DNA of 59,099 nt from an uncultured Bacteroidales bacterium (lineage in GTDB: Bacteria; Bacteroidota; Bacteroidia; Bacteroidales; P3). The notes beneath the pieces are model-generated. The model saw only the letters and a program-made list of their open reading frames with translations. It was not told the DNA's origin and ran no database searches. This document shows positions 24,968 to 32,893 of this stretch, in pieces (position 1 is the first letter of the stretch; every line of letters starts with the position of its first letter). The position numbers and the translations under genes are program-made. The stretch is taken from contig ONJY01000012.1 of the NCBI GenBank assembly GCA_900318275.1, positions 1 through 59,099 on the forward strand, in the 5' to 3' direction.

Positions 24968-25059
24968 CGGTCTTTTTACTATTGATTTAATATAACGCGC
25001 CAAGTTTTCCTTTATTGTATGCCGGTGTGATTTTTTTTGCCTGTCGGCGACATCGCGTC

Positions 25060-26247
25060 TTACAGTGTCAGCTTTGCCGTCACCAGTATGGCGAGGTTCT
25101 CTTTCGACCCCTCGCGGTGGTATATGGCCCCCTTTGGGGTCAGGCGCCACGCCGCCGCCACACCCCAGTCCACCAGTCCCCAGCGCAGCAGTCCGTCGAC
25201 GCCGACCATGGGTTCCACGATGCCCTGATGCGGCGCCTGCAGCGTCAAGCCCTCGCGGAGCATGGTTCCCTCGCTGTCCATGCCGCGCAGTATGCCCCAG
25301 GCCATGTTGACACCCACGAAGGGTACGGGGTTGCTGCCCACGGCGAACATGCCGTTCCAATGGCTGTAGAGCGGATTGGCGAGCTCTAAGCGCAGGGAGG
25401 CGAAGCCGAAGAAGTCGGCCGTGAACTCCACGGGCCGCGCCGTCAGCAGGCCACGCTCAAAGTACAGCGGCGCCCCCCAGGTGCCGCCAAGGTCGAACAG
25501 GTAGGTGTATGGCGCTTCGCGCGTAACGATGCCGCCCTGTGCGTAGACTTCGCCGCCCAGCACCTTGCCGCGCCACGCATGCTCCCACTCCGCCATCAGG
25601 CGCACGAAAGCGTTGCGTGCGGGCCACACGTCGCCGCCTTGCAGCTGCAGCGACAGGCCGCTGGCGTTCTTGAGCTGCAGGCGCACCTCCCAGCCGTCTT
25701 CGCGCGGCAGCACGTCGCCGTCGCGGCGGTAGAGCAGTCCCGCGCCGTCGTAGAGCCGGCGTCCGGCGTAGACCATGGCCTCGCCGCCCACCGTCAGGCC
25801 CGAGACCTTGTGGCGATAGCCTGCCAGCGCATAGCTGCGTTCGTTCATGCGCTTGGCCATGAACGACGACAGCGACGACAGGTTGTTGAAGCTCGCGGCT
25901 TTGGTGTGGCGCACGGCGGCAGCCCAGAGGTTGTGGCCGGCGGCGCCATAGAGTGTGGATGGACCGAGGCTCCACTCGGCGGCACCGCCGCCGGTAATCA
26001 GCTGTGCGTAACTGCTGTAGCCGCCCCAGAGGTCGTACTGGCGCAAGCCCGCTTCCGACCCCTCGCCGCACTTCAGACGCAGTCCGGCGCCCCACCGCGA
26101 ATGCTCGTAGAGGTTGTAGCTCCACACGCGGTCAAGGTCGAGGTACAGCGCACTCCGGGCTGAGTTGCCCGTCAGGCGTATCAGCTGTCCGTTGACCGGC
26201 GCGCATGCCAGCGACACGGCCAACACTATGAGCCATTTGCACTTCAT
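25060..26247 (-). CDS. Putative outer-membrane beta-barrel protein
   Basis: The product of about 395 residues has a signal peptide (MKCKWLIVLAVSLACAPVNGQ) and a body made almost wholly of alternating amphipathic strands with many Gly, Tyr and Trp (LWGGYSSYAQLITGG, GAGLLYRRDGDV, LAILVTAKLTL at the C terminus), as expected for an outer-membrane barrel. I see no carboxypeptidase-like or plug domain, and cannot name the family. ATG 26247 starts directly at the signal peptide; ATG 26265 (MNEAIR extension) is possible. A TATCTTTG element lies at 26276-26283. It is the first gene of the minus-strand run that ends with valS. Confidence 0.8.
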   Translation of the reverse strand: MKCKWLIVLAVSLACAPVNGQLIRLTGNSARSALYLDLDRVWSYNLYEHSRWGAGLRLKCGEGSEAGLRQYDLWGGYSSYAQLITGGGAAEWSLGPSTLYGAAGHNLWAAAVRHTKAASFNNLSSLSSFMAKRMNERSYALAGYRHKVSGLTVGGEAMVYAGRRLYDGAGLLYRRDGDVLPREDGWEVRLQLKNASGLSLQLQGGDVWPARNAFVRLMAEWEHAWRGKVLGGEVYAQGGIVTREAPYTYLFDLGGTWGAPLYFERGLLTARPVEFTADFFGFASLRLELANPLYSHWNGMFAVGSNPVPFVGVNMAWGILRGMDSEGTMLREGLTLQAPHQGIVEPMVGVDGLLRWGLVDWGVAAAWRLTPKGAIYHREGSKENLAILVTAKLTL

Positions 26248-26275
26248 TCTTATTGCCTCGTTCATTTTCGGATTG

Positions 26276-26283
26276 CAAAGATA
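26276..26283 (-). promoter_or_regulatory. -7 element of the outer-membrane barrel gene
   Basis: TATCTTTG on the minus strand followed by CAATCCG. A TTTG lies upstream at a 23-base spacing, longer than the consensus. Transcription would start near 26270, leaving a leader of about 25 bases to ATG 26247. Confidence 0.6.
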
Positions 26284-26320
26284 CACAAAATTTCACAACT
26301 GCGCGACAAAAATCCCACCG

Positions 26321-26430
26321 AGTCCCTTCGGCCCCCTACGGAGTTTCTACGGCCGTTCGACCATCGTTTTTCAGTGTTTTACTGAAGAACTACCGAAGAA
26401 ATGCGGTAAAGGCTCCGTATCGGCTCCCTT
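26321..26430. repeat. Divergent-gap palindrome, copy C
   Basis: Contains CTACGGA (26336-26342), a second CTACGG, TTTTTCAGTG and ACTGAAGAAC(TACC)GAAGAA in the centre, and CTCCGTATCGG at the right. It shares GTTCGACCATCGTT with copy E. Arms are less perfect than in copy B. Confidence 0.7.
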
Positions 26431-26455
26431 GCGGCGGGGTGGCGAAAAAAAATAT

Positions 26456-26486
26456 TTTGCCATGTCGCAGTAGTTTCGTATCTTTG
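26456..26486 (+). promoter_or_regulatory. glyA promoter
   Basis: TTTG at 26456-26459, 19 bases, TATCTTTG at 26479-26486: an exact match to the Bacteroidota consensus. The leader to the ATG at 26527 is about 35 bases. Confidence 0.85.
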
Positions 26487-26526
26487 CAGCAGGAATTTTA
26501 TATTAATTGCAATTTAATAAACAGAT

Positions 26527-27807
26527 ATGCAGAGAGATAACGAAATTTTTGACCTCATCCGCAAAGAGCGTGAGCGTCAGACCAAAGGCATCGAACTGAT
26601 TGCCTCCGAAAACTTCGTCAGCGACCAGGTGATGGAAGCCATGGGCTCCGTCATGACCAACAAGTACGCCGAAGGCTACCCCGGCAAGCGCTACTACGGC
26701 GGCTGCCAGGTGGTGGACCAGAGCGAGACCATCGCCATCGAGCGCGCCAAGAAGCTCTACGGCGCCTGCTGGGCCAATGTGCAGCCCCACAGCGGTGCAC
26801 AGGCCAACATGGCCGTGTTCCTGGCCTGCCTCAACAGCGGCGACACCTTCATGGGCATGGACCTCAACCACGGCGGTCACCTCTCGCACGGCAGCCCCGT
26901 GAACTTCAGCGGTATCAACTACAAGGTTGTTGGCTACCAGGTGAAGGAAGAGACCGGCATGGTCGACTATGAGGACATGGAGAAGAAGGCCCTCGAGCAC
27001 CACCCGAAGCTCATCATCGGCGGTGGCAGCGCCTACAGCCGTGACTGGGATTGGGCCAAGATGCGTGAGATCGCCGACAAGATCGGTGCCATCCTCATGG
27101 GCGACATCAGCCACCCCAGCGGCCTCATCGCCAAGGGCTACCTGAACAATGCCGTCAAGTATTGCCACATCGTCACCACCACCACCCACAAGACCCTGCG
27201 CGGACCTCGCGGCGGTATGATCCTCATGGGTGAGGACTTCGACAATCCTTGGGGCAAGACCACCCCGAAGGGTGAGATCAAGAAGATGAGCGCCCTGCTC
27301 GACAGCGCCGTGTTCCCGGGCACCCAGGGCGGTCCTCTGGAGCACGTCATCGCCGCCAAGGCCGTCGCCTTCGGCGAGGCTCTGACCGACAGCTACGACC
27401 AGTACATCCAGCAGGTGATGAAGAACGCCAAGGTGATGTGCGAAGCCTTCGTCAACAAGGGCTACAAGGTCATCAGCGGCGGTACCGACAACCACCTGAT
27501 GCTCATCGACCTGCGCACCAAGTTCCCCGAGCTCACCGGTAAGGAAGCCGAGAACGCCCTCGTGGCCGCCGACATCACGGTGAACAAGAACATGGTGCCC
27601 TTCGACAGCCGCAGCGCCTTCAAGACCAGCGGTCTGCGCGTCGGAACGCCCGCCATCACCACCCGTGGTCTGAAGGAGGCCGACATGCCCGTCATCGTGG
27701 ACATGATCGACACCGTCCTCTGCAACCCGACCGACGAGGCCGTCCGCGCCAAGATCACCGGCCAGGTCAACGAGATGATGCAGAACCGTCCTCTCTTCGC
27801 CTGGTAA
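26527..27807 (+). CDS. glyA: Serine hydroxymethyltransferase
   Basis: GlyA converts serine and tetrahydrofolate to glycine and 5,10-methylene-tetrahydrofolate, feeding one-carbon metabolism. The 426-residue product shows the family signature throughout: [39 protein letters not shown], and the PLP lysine Lys222 in [14 protein letters not shown]. It is full length and has a consensus promoter. An intrinsic terminator follows directly, between this gene and the gamma-carbonic-anhydrase-like gene, so the latter is probably expressed by readthrough. Confidence 0.98.
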   Translation: MQRDNEIFDLIRKERERQTKGIELIASENFVSDQVMEAMGSVMTNKYAEGYPGKRYYGGCQVVDQSETIAIERAKKLYGACWANVQPHSGAQANMAVFLACLNSGDTFMGMDLNHGGHLSHGSPVNFSGINYKVVGYQVKEETGMVDYEDMEKKALEHHPKLIIGGGSAYSRDWDWAKMREIADKIGAILMGDISHPSGLIAKGYLNNAVKYCHIVTTTTHKTLRGPRGGMILMGEDFDNPWGKTTPKGEIKKMSALLDSAVFPGTQGGPLEHVIAAKAVAFGEALTDSYDQYIQQVMKNAKVMCEAFVNKGYKVISGGTDNHLMLIDLRTKFPELTGKEAENALVAADITVNKNMVPFDSRSAFKTSGLRVGTPAITTRGLKEADMPVIVDMIDTVLCNPTDEAVRAKITGQVNEMMQNRPLFAW

Positions 27808-27824
27808 GAAAAACCGAGTAAATA

Positions 27825-27868
27825 GTCCGGCTTGTCAGACTTGTCCGACAAGTCGGACTTCTTTTTAT
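27825..27868 (+). terminator. Intrinsic terminator after glyA
   Basis: A 12-bp stem (27825-27836 with 27847-27858, one G-T pair) is followed by TTCTTTTTAT. It lies 15 bases before the next start codon, so it may act as an attenuator. Confidence 0.8.
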
Positions 27869-27872
27869 CCTC

Positions 27873-28379
27873 ATGGCACTAATCAAATCATACAAAGGCA
27901 AGTCGCCCCGTTGGGGCAAGGACTGCTACTTCAGCGAGAATGCCACGCTGGTGGGCGACGTGACGCTGGGCGACGAGTGCTCGGTGTGGTTCAACGCTGT
28001 GGTGCGCGGCGACGTGGCGCCTATCACCATCGGCGACCGTACCAACGTGCAGGACGGCTCTTGCATACATGTGACCCACGACATCGGCCCCACGCGTATA
28101 GGCAGCGACGTCACCATCGGCCACAATGTCACCCTCCATGCCTGCACCATCCGCGACGGCGCCCTCATAGGCATGGGTGCCACACTGCTCGACGACTGCG
28201 AGGTGGGGGAGGGCTCCATTGTCGCCGCCAGCGCCCTGGTGCTGCAAGGCACCAAGATACCGCCTCACGAGATCTGGGGTGGCGTCCCCGCCAAGTACAT
28301 CAAGCCCACCCGGCCCGGCCAGACGGACAATGCCGCCCACTACGTTGAGTACGCCAAAGAGTATATGAAAGAGCCGTAA
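27873..28379 (+). CDS. Gamma-carbonic-anhydrase-like hexapeptide-repeat protein
   Basis: The 168-residue product is a left-handed beta-helix protein of the YrdA/PaaY/gamma-CA family. Hexapeptide repeats run from about 20 to 130 (ATLVGDVTLGDECSVWFNAVVR, GDRTNVQDGSCIHV, GSDVTIGHNVTLHACTI). The zinc-ligand histidines fit IHVTHD, IGHN and LHAC, and the Arg/Asp pair VVRGD and Gln in NVQD are kept, so metal binding is likely. The reaction could be CO2 hydration, but many family members have other or unknown roles. It follows glyA after a terminator hairpin. Cytoplasmic. Confidence 0.93.
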   Translation: MALIKSYKGKSPRWGKDCYFSENATLVGDVTLGDECSVWFNAVVRGDVAPITIGDRTNVQDGSCIHVTHDIGPTRIGSDVTIGHNVTLHACTIRDGALIGMGATLLDDCEVGEGSIVAASALVLQGTKIPPHEIWGGVPAKYIKPTRPGQTDNAAHYVEYAKEYMKEP

Positions 28380-28442
28380 TCTTCAACGACAAGAAGAGCT
28401 GCTGCCACAGCCACAACGGCGAGTCGGCGGGAGAGAAGTGGG

Positions 28443-28503
28443 AGTGGCCAGTGACTAGTGGATAGTGGTCGTCTTGTAACCGTTTAGTAGCCGTTTAGAG
28501 GGT
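28443..28503. repeat. Heptamer block followed by 11-base repeats
   Basis: Heptamers AGTGGCC, AGTGACT, AGTGGAT, AGTGGTC (28443-28470) are directly followed by 11-mers GTCTTGTAACC, GTTTAGTAGCC, GTTTAGAGGGT (28471-28503). Confidence 0.8.
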
Positions 28504-28724
28504 GTTAGTGGTTGGGGGATAGTTGATTGGCGTTAATTGGGCTCATATTTGAATGGGGACTCAGTATGTCAAAGGACTAGTTTATAGAGTTTTGGAGAGG
28601 TCGGCGCTGGCCAAGACGCTTCCCAATCCGGATGCAAAAGTACGACGGCGGGATTGCGGTCTACGAATGGTTGCGAAATTTTTTTTTCTTTACGCTATAG
28701 TGGTGGCTGTGTAAATTGAAAATT

Positions 28725-28941
28725 GAAAATTGAGAATTGAAAATTGGTGAGGGGGTCTTGTGCTGTTGTGTGGCCGTCTTGTAGCCGTTACGAAAATTGA
28801 GAATTGAAAATTGAGAATTGAAAAGTGGAAGAGAACGGCGAACTTAGAAAATTGAGAATTGAAAATTGAGAATTGAAAATTGGTGAGGGGGTCTTGTGCT
28901 GTTGTGTAGCCGTCTTGTAGCCGTCTAGTAGCCGTTAAGGT
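28725..28941. repeat. Duplicated heptamer plus 11-mer module
   Basis: Copies at 28725-28789 and 28861-28925 differ at about one to two positions over 65 bases. Each has GAAAATT/GAGAATT heptamers, then GGTGAGGGGGTCTTGTGCT, then 11-mers ending in TAGCC or GGCC. The second copy has further 11-mers to 28941; additional heptamers fill 28793-28825 and 28848-28860. Confidence 0.85.
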
Positions 28942-29023
28942 GGGTGGATGGGAATATGTGGAAGTATGACGGAAGTGAGAGGTCAACGAATAGTTTTGCA
29001 AATGACGAGATTATGTTCACGAG

Positions 29024-29164
29024 AGTGACAGTTGTGACAGTTAAAAATTAGACCATACAAACGGAAAAAAAATTCTATATCTATATATATCTATAGATAT
29101 ATATAGATATAGATGATATTTTTGGTTGTGAAAGCCCCTCAAAACAACTGTCACAACTGTCACT
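29024..29164. repeat. Nested inverted repeat with 40-base AT palindrome
   Basis: Outer arms 29024-29042 and 29146-29164 are perfectly complementary over 19 bases and consist of TGACAGT-type repeats. Between them, 29074-29113 is a perfect 40-base palindrome made only of A, T, C and G in a CTATAT/GATATA pattern. Both structures share nearly the same centre. Confidence 0.85.
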
Positions 29165-29598
29165 GTCACTCTTACCCCGATGTAGGGTGGTGGCGAGAAC
29201 GCTACCGAAGTGTACGGAGTGTTTGGATGTGATAGATATTCAATAACATAAAGCCGACGGGCGAAGTCGGGAGGAAGGGGCGCAACGGTATGGATTCAGG
29301 ATGGGGACACCTTATTTTCGGCGGGGGGGTGGTCGTTTTGTCACAAAAAAGGCTCTGGAATGAGGTATTGATGGCGTGATTCGGGAGCACGAATGTGAGC
29401 GCTGGGGAGGGTGAAGGGTGCTGGACGGAGGGGTGCGGAGGGTGTTTTGGTCGGCAGCGCAATCCACCACGTGCTATCAGTATATACACTATTGTTAGAG
29501 TAGCATTACACTATAGTTACCATAACGTTAGACAAAAGGGGAACGGTAGGTGAGCAAAAGGGGAGCAAAACCAATAGACTTGTTGTTGGTAAAAATCT

Positions 29599-29630
29599 TT
29601 TGGCTATGTCACGGAAATTTCGTATCTTTG
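29599..29630 (+). promoter_or_regulatory. Promoter of the thioredoxin-fold gene
   Basis: TTTG at 29599-29602, 20 bases, TATCTTTG at 29623-29630. It precedes a ~200-base purine-rich leader to ATG 29834, unusually long for this window. Confidence 0.75.
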
Positions 29631-29833
29631 CAAATTATTTGAGATACGGAAGTGGCCGAGGAACCGGCAGAAATAAGTACACAGAAAACCACTGGAGGTT
29701 CACAGAAAAGTAAACAGAAAAACGGATAGGGGGTCGGAGAAAATGTCTTTGGTTCGGAGAAAGGGCAGAAAAGTTCGGAGAAAAAAGTGGGCATTTGTAT
29801 GTGGTTGCAAAGTAAGATATAAAGAATGATATA

Positions 29834-30316
29834 ATGAAAAAACTCTTTTTGTTTTTGTCCCTGACGATTGGCTTGACTTATGGAATTCAGGCACAGGCGC
29901 CGAAGGTTTACGACGAGGGCATCGACGCTATGGAGCAGATGCAGAATGCTGTCGAGGAGGCACGTGAGAGCGGACGCTATGTGATGTGCCAGGTGGGCGG
30001 CAACTGGTGCCCGTGGTGTCTGCGGTTTGCCGAGTTTGCCACCAAGGACAGCGTCATAGCGCCGTTGATGGAGGAGAACTACGTATATATCCACGTGAAC
30101 TACTCCAAGGGCAACAAAAACCTCGAGGCGATGAAGTACCTCGGCAACCCCGGCCGCTTCGGCTATCCCGTCTTCGTGGTGCTCAACGAAGAGGGCACCC
30201 CAATACACATCCAGGAGAGCGAGAGCCTCGAGGAGAACAAGGGCTACAGCCGCAAGCGGGTGGAGAAATTCCTCCGCCTCTGGAACAAGAAAGCTGTCGA
30301 GTCGGATGTCAAATAA
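29834..30316 (+). CDS. Periplasmic thioredoxin-fold protein
   Basis: The 160-residue product has a signal peptide (ending IQAQ, about residue 21) and a thioredoxin-like fold of the DUF255/thioredoxin_7 type, with the active site GNWCPWCLRF (cysteines near 59 and 62) and FGYPVFVVLNEEGTPI (cis-Pro region). It is probably a secreted thiol-disulfide exchange protein; its partner is not known. A clear promoter lies ~200 bases upstream. Downstream, 113 bases separate it from the next lipoprotein gene, with no obvious promoter between. Confidence 0.9.
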   Translation: MKKLFLFLSLTIGLTYGIQAQAPKVYDEGIDAMEQMQNAVEEARESGRYVMCQVGGNWCPWCLRFAEFATKDSVIAPLMEENYVYIHVNYSKGNKNLEAMKYLGNPGRFGYPVFVVLNEEGTPIHIQESESLEENKGYSRKRVEKFLRLWNKKAVESDVK

Positions 30317-30429
30317 GGAATACATAAATTCAAAGCCAGTAGACTCCATATACTTTACAACCATTACAAAAACGGTAAATCTGTGCTTGGCAAGTGATAA
30401 TGGCCCTATTAATTAATAACGATACTGAA

Positions 30430-31752
30430 ATGAAGAAGATTTTTTTTCCTGTAGCAATAGTTTTGCTGTTGTTGGTGGGTTGTAAGGCTCCTGTTGAGAA
30501 GGTGGAGTATTGGATGTCGTACGACGACATCGCCCTCTTGGCCTCGCCGACCGATACTGCGTCAGTGGTCAAGCAACTGAATGGACGTGTGTCGCCGTTC
30601 AATATAGAACAGCGCGACAGCAGCGGTGAGTGGGGGCTTTATGTTGTCTCCCGAGGGGCGTTCTCGAAGATTGTGTCAGGCTGGCTGCCGCTGAAGGAGA
30701 TGATCTATGCCGGCAGCGACGACCCCGAGGAACGCATGGAGGCCTTTGTGGTCAAGTCGAAGGAGTTGCCGGCATACAAACATCCCAAGGTGAATAAAAA
30801 GGACTGCTATGTCACCCTTCATCAGGGTGATACGATACTGGCTACAGCCAAGTCGGGCAGTTGGGTACACATGTATTACACCAAGTTTGGCCAGACCGGG
30901 CGTCAACGGGAGGACTACGGCTGGGTGCAGGCATCGCAGCTACAGAAGATAGACTCGCTGACCCGAACAGGGGTGGCCGAACAGATGCTGGCTAGTTCGG
31001 TAGTGGCCAAAGCCAACGACAAGGAGGATGTGGGTTACCTCGAATTCAGGCAGAAGAGCCACAATGTTTACCGGAATATCGGCATTGTCATTGGCTATAT
31101 TGCCATAGCGATGGCACTGGGTTTCCTTGTCTTTGCCATTCGTCGTAAGAAGGTGTGGGACGTGGTGATACTGCTCGTTATGGGAGTGCTTATCTTGGGT
31201 TTCTCGCAGGCGATACTGGTCAGCACCTGGTGGTATGCCTTCCTGATACCGTTGATGGCATATATACTATGTTATCCGTTGCTGTACTTTGACAAGACAT
31301 CAGGGAGGTTCTGCACTCTCTTCCCGGTGCTAGCGCTGCTGGCGGCGGCCTATTATCTCTTTATGTGCACCAACCTGCTGCATCCCACCTTCTGGCGTGT
31401 AGTCGGCTTTGTTGTGCTGGCGGCGGCATGTGTTGTAGAGACGTTGTTTGTGCGCGACAGGAAAGAGCGTGACATCTGCCCCTTCTGCGGCTATTATGCA
31501 CGGCACAGCAGAGGATCCCGTCATGATTTAAGCACCAGTACTAGCCACGGTACCGAGACAAAGGACGAATTTGTCAAGCGTACGGAGACCCAGTCGGGCA
31601 ACACCAAATACATTACCGACCACTACAACCGTGTGACCTACGACACCGAGACCACCACCACCATATATGAAGTCGACCGCACCTGTATGCGCTGTGGAAA
31701 GGTGTTCCAGAACCGCGGCGAATCGAAGGTGAAAGTCACTAGAAGAAGATGA
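30430..31752 (+). CDS. Lipoprotein with SH3-like domains, five membrane helices and a zinc ribbon
   Basis: The 440-residue product is not a family I can name. In order: lipobox (LLLLVGC, Cys18), two SH3b-like segments at about 25-100 and 115-175 (GWLPLKEMI; DYGWVQASQLQK), then four to five hydrophobic helices at about 215-340 (GIVIGYIAIAMALGFLVF, VVILLVMGVLILGF, FLIPLMAYILCYPLLYF), and a C-terminal tail with CPFCGYYA and CMRCGKVF, a likely zinc ribbon. The Thr/Ser-rich stretch between the two CxxC pairs is low complexity. ATG 30430 starts at the signal; the longer frame from 30394 lacks one. The topology would place the SH3b part outside and, with an even or odd helix count, the ribbon inside or outside. 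Confidence 0.8.
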   Translation: MKKIFFPVAIVLLLLVGCKAPVEKVEYWMSYDDIALLASPTDTASVVKQLNGRVSPFNIEQRDSSGEWGLYVVSRGAFSKIVSGWLPLKEMIYAGSDDPEERMEAFVVKSKELPAYKHPKVNKKDCYVTLHQGDTILATAKSGSWVHMYYTKFGQTGRQREDYGWVQASQLQKIDSLTRTGVAEQMLASSVVAKANDKEDVGYLEFRQKSHNVYRNIGIVIGYIAIAMALGFLVFAIRRKKVWDVVILLVMGVLILGFSQAILVSTWWYAFLIPLMAYILCYPLLYFDKTSGRFCTLFPVLALLAAAYYLFMCTNLLHPTFWRVVGFVVLAAACVVETLFVRDRKERDICPFCGYYARHSRGSRHDLSTSTSHGTETKDEFVKRTETQSGNTKYITDHYNRVTYDTETTTTIYEVDRTCMRCGKVFQNRGESKVKVTRRR

Positions 31753-31798
31753 CGTGGCGGTCGAAATACAGAAAGCATATAGCCCCACCCCTCTCCGT

Positions 31799-31829
31799 CC
31801 CCTCCCCAGGTAGGGGATGAGGGGAGGGG
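31799..31829 (+). promoter_or_regulatory. G/C-block hairpin upstream of galE
   Basis: CCCCTCCCC (31799-31807) pairs with GGGGAGGGG (31821-31829), with a 13-base loop that contains a further GGGG. It lies 14 bases before the galE ATG and overlaps the only purine-rich stretch that could serve as a ribosome site. Confidence 0.5.
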
Positions 31830-31843
31830 AAAAAGATAAAAAA

Positions 31844-32875
31844 ATGAATATATTAGTTACCGGCGGAGCCGGATTCATAGGCTCCCACACATTGATTGAA
31901 CTCTACAAGGCCGGCCACACCGCTGTGGTGGTCGACAACCTGAGCAACAGCAACCCTGAGTCGTTGCGGCGGGTGGCGGAAATCATCGGTGTGCCCGAGA
32001 TTCCTTTCTGTAAGGTGGATATCCGCGACCGCGAAGGGCTCGAACGTGTATTTTTGGCGAACAAGTTCGACGCCTGCATCCATTTTGCCGGTCTCAAGGC
32101 TGTGGGCGAGAGTGTGGAGAAGCCGTGGGAATACTACGAGAACAATATCGGCGGCACGCTGACGCTGGTCGACGTCATGCGCAAGCATGGCTGCAAGAAC
32201 ATCATCTTCAGCTCCTCGGCCACCGTCTATGGCGACCCCGTGGAGATACCTATCACGGAGAACTGTCCCAAAGGCCAGTGTACCAACCCCTACGGTTGGA
32301 CCAAAAGCATGCTCGAGCAGGTACTGATGGACATCCAGAAAGCCGATGCGGAGTGGAACGTCGTGCTGCTGCGCTACTTCAACCCCGTTGGGGCGCACCA
32401 GAGCGGCAGGATAGGGGAGAACCCCAACGGCATTCCCAACAACCTGATGCCCTACATCACCCAGGTGGCTGTGGGTAAACGCAAAGAGCTCGGCGTCTTC
32501 GGCAACGACTATCCCACGCCCGACGGTACCGGTGTGCGTGACTATATACATGTGTGCGACCTCGCCGCCGCCCATGTATGCGCCCTGCAGGCCATCAGCC
32601 GTCGTTGTGGCATAGGTATATATAATATCGGTACTGGCAACGGCTACAGCGTACTCGACATGGTGAAGGCCTTCGTGCGCGTCAACGGTGTAGAAGTGCC
32701 TTACAGCATCAAGCCGCGCCGCGCCGGCGATATCGCCACCTGCTACTGCAATCCCGCCAAAGCCGAGGCTGAGCTCGGTTGGAAAGCCAAGTACGGCATT
32801 GAGGATATGGTGCGCGACAGTTGGAACTGGCAAAGACAGAACCCCGAGGGGTATCCCGATGGGAACTGCCTTTAA
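31844..32875 (+). CDS. galE: UDP-glucose 4-epimerase
   Basis: GalE interconverts UDP-glucose and UDP-galactose for envelope polysaccharides and galactose use. The 343-residue product is a short-chain dehydrogenase with NAD-binding TGGAGFIGSHT (7-17), the catalytic Ser in FSSSATVYG (about 124), and Tyr150xxxLys154 in YGWTKSMLE. The GalE-type RYFNPVGAH motif and the C-terminal GTGNGYSVLDMV and ARRAGDI-like PRRAGDIATCY are present. The frame is open to 31817, but the ATG at 31844 begins MNILVTGGAG as in the family. The start lies just after a G/C-block hairpin. The HAD gene follows 18 bases downstream. Confidence 0.97.
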   Translation: MNILVTGGAGFIGSHTLIELYKAGHTAVVVDNLSNSNPESLRRVAEIIGVPEIPFCKVDIRDREGLERVFLANKFDACIHFAGLKAVGESVEKPWEYYENNIGGTLTLVDVMRKHGCKNIIFSSSATVYGDPVEIPITENCPKGQCTNPYGWTKSMLEQVLMDIQKADAEWNVVLLRYFNPVGAHQSGRIGENPNGIPNNLMPYITQVAVGKRKELGVFGNDYPTPDGTGVRDYIHVCDLAAAHVCALQAISRRCGIGIYNIGTGNGYSVLDMVKAFVRVNGVEVPYSIKPRRAGDIATCYCNPAKAEAELGWKAKYGIEDMVRDSWNWQRQNPEGYPDGNCL

Positions 32876-32893
32876 GAACCCGGAGGGGTATTG

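Larger units (their letters stand above)
28380..29833. other. 1.45-kb non-coding region with repeats and a nested palindrome
   Basis: No gene I can support. It holds heptamers AGTGGNN (28443-28470), 11-mers (28471-28503), two 65-base near-identical modules (28725-28789 and 28861-28925) built of heptamers GAAAATT/GAGAATT and 11-mers, a nested inverted repeat (29024-29164), a consensus promoter (29599-29630), and a purine-rich leader with repeated CAGAAAA and CGGAGAAA motifs (29636-29833). The short open frames here are low-complexity and do not look coding. Confidence 0.75.

Noticed and set aside
28725-28925. CRISPR or IS-end repeats
   Set aside because: The two 65-base modules are themselves built of short tandem repeats, have no unique spacers and no transposase gene between or beside them.
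28690-29001. 103-codon open frame on the minus strand
   Set aside because: It is a translation of the heptamer repeats (NFQFSIFNSQFS pattern) and not a gene.
29024-29164. Chromosomal replication origin
   Set aside because: No DnaA-box cluster or dnaA/dnaN genes nearby; only symmetry and AT content support it.
29202-29489. 95-codon open frame on the minus strand
   Set aside because: Pro/His/Ser-rich product, no ribosome site or family resemblance, in a region of arrays and palindromes.
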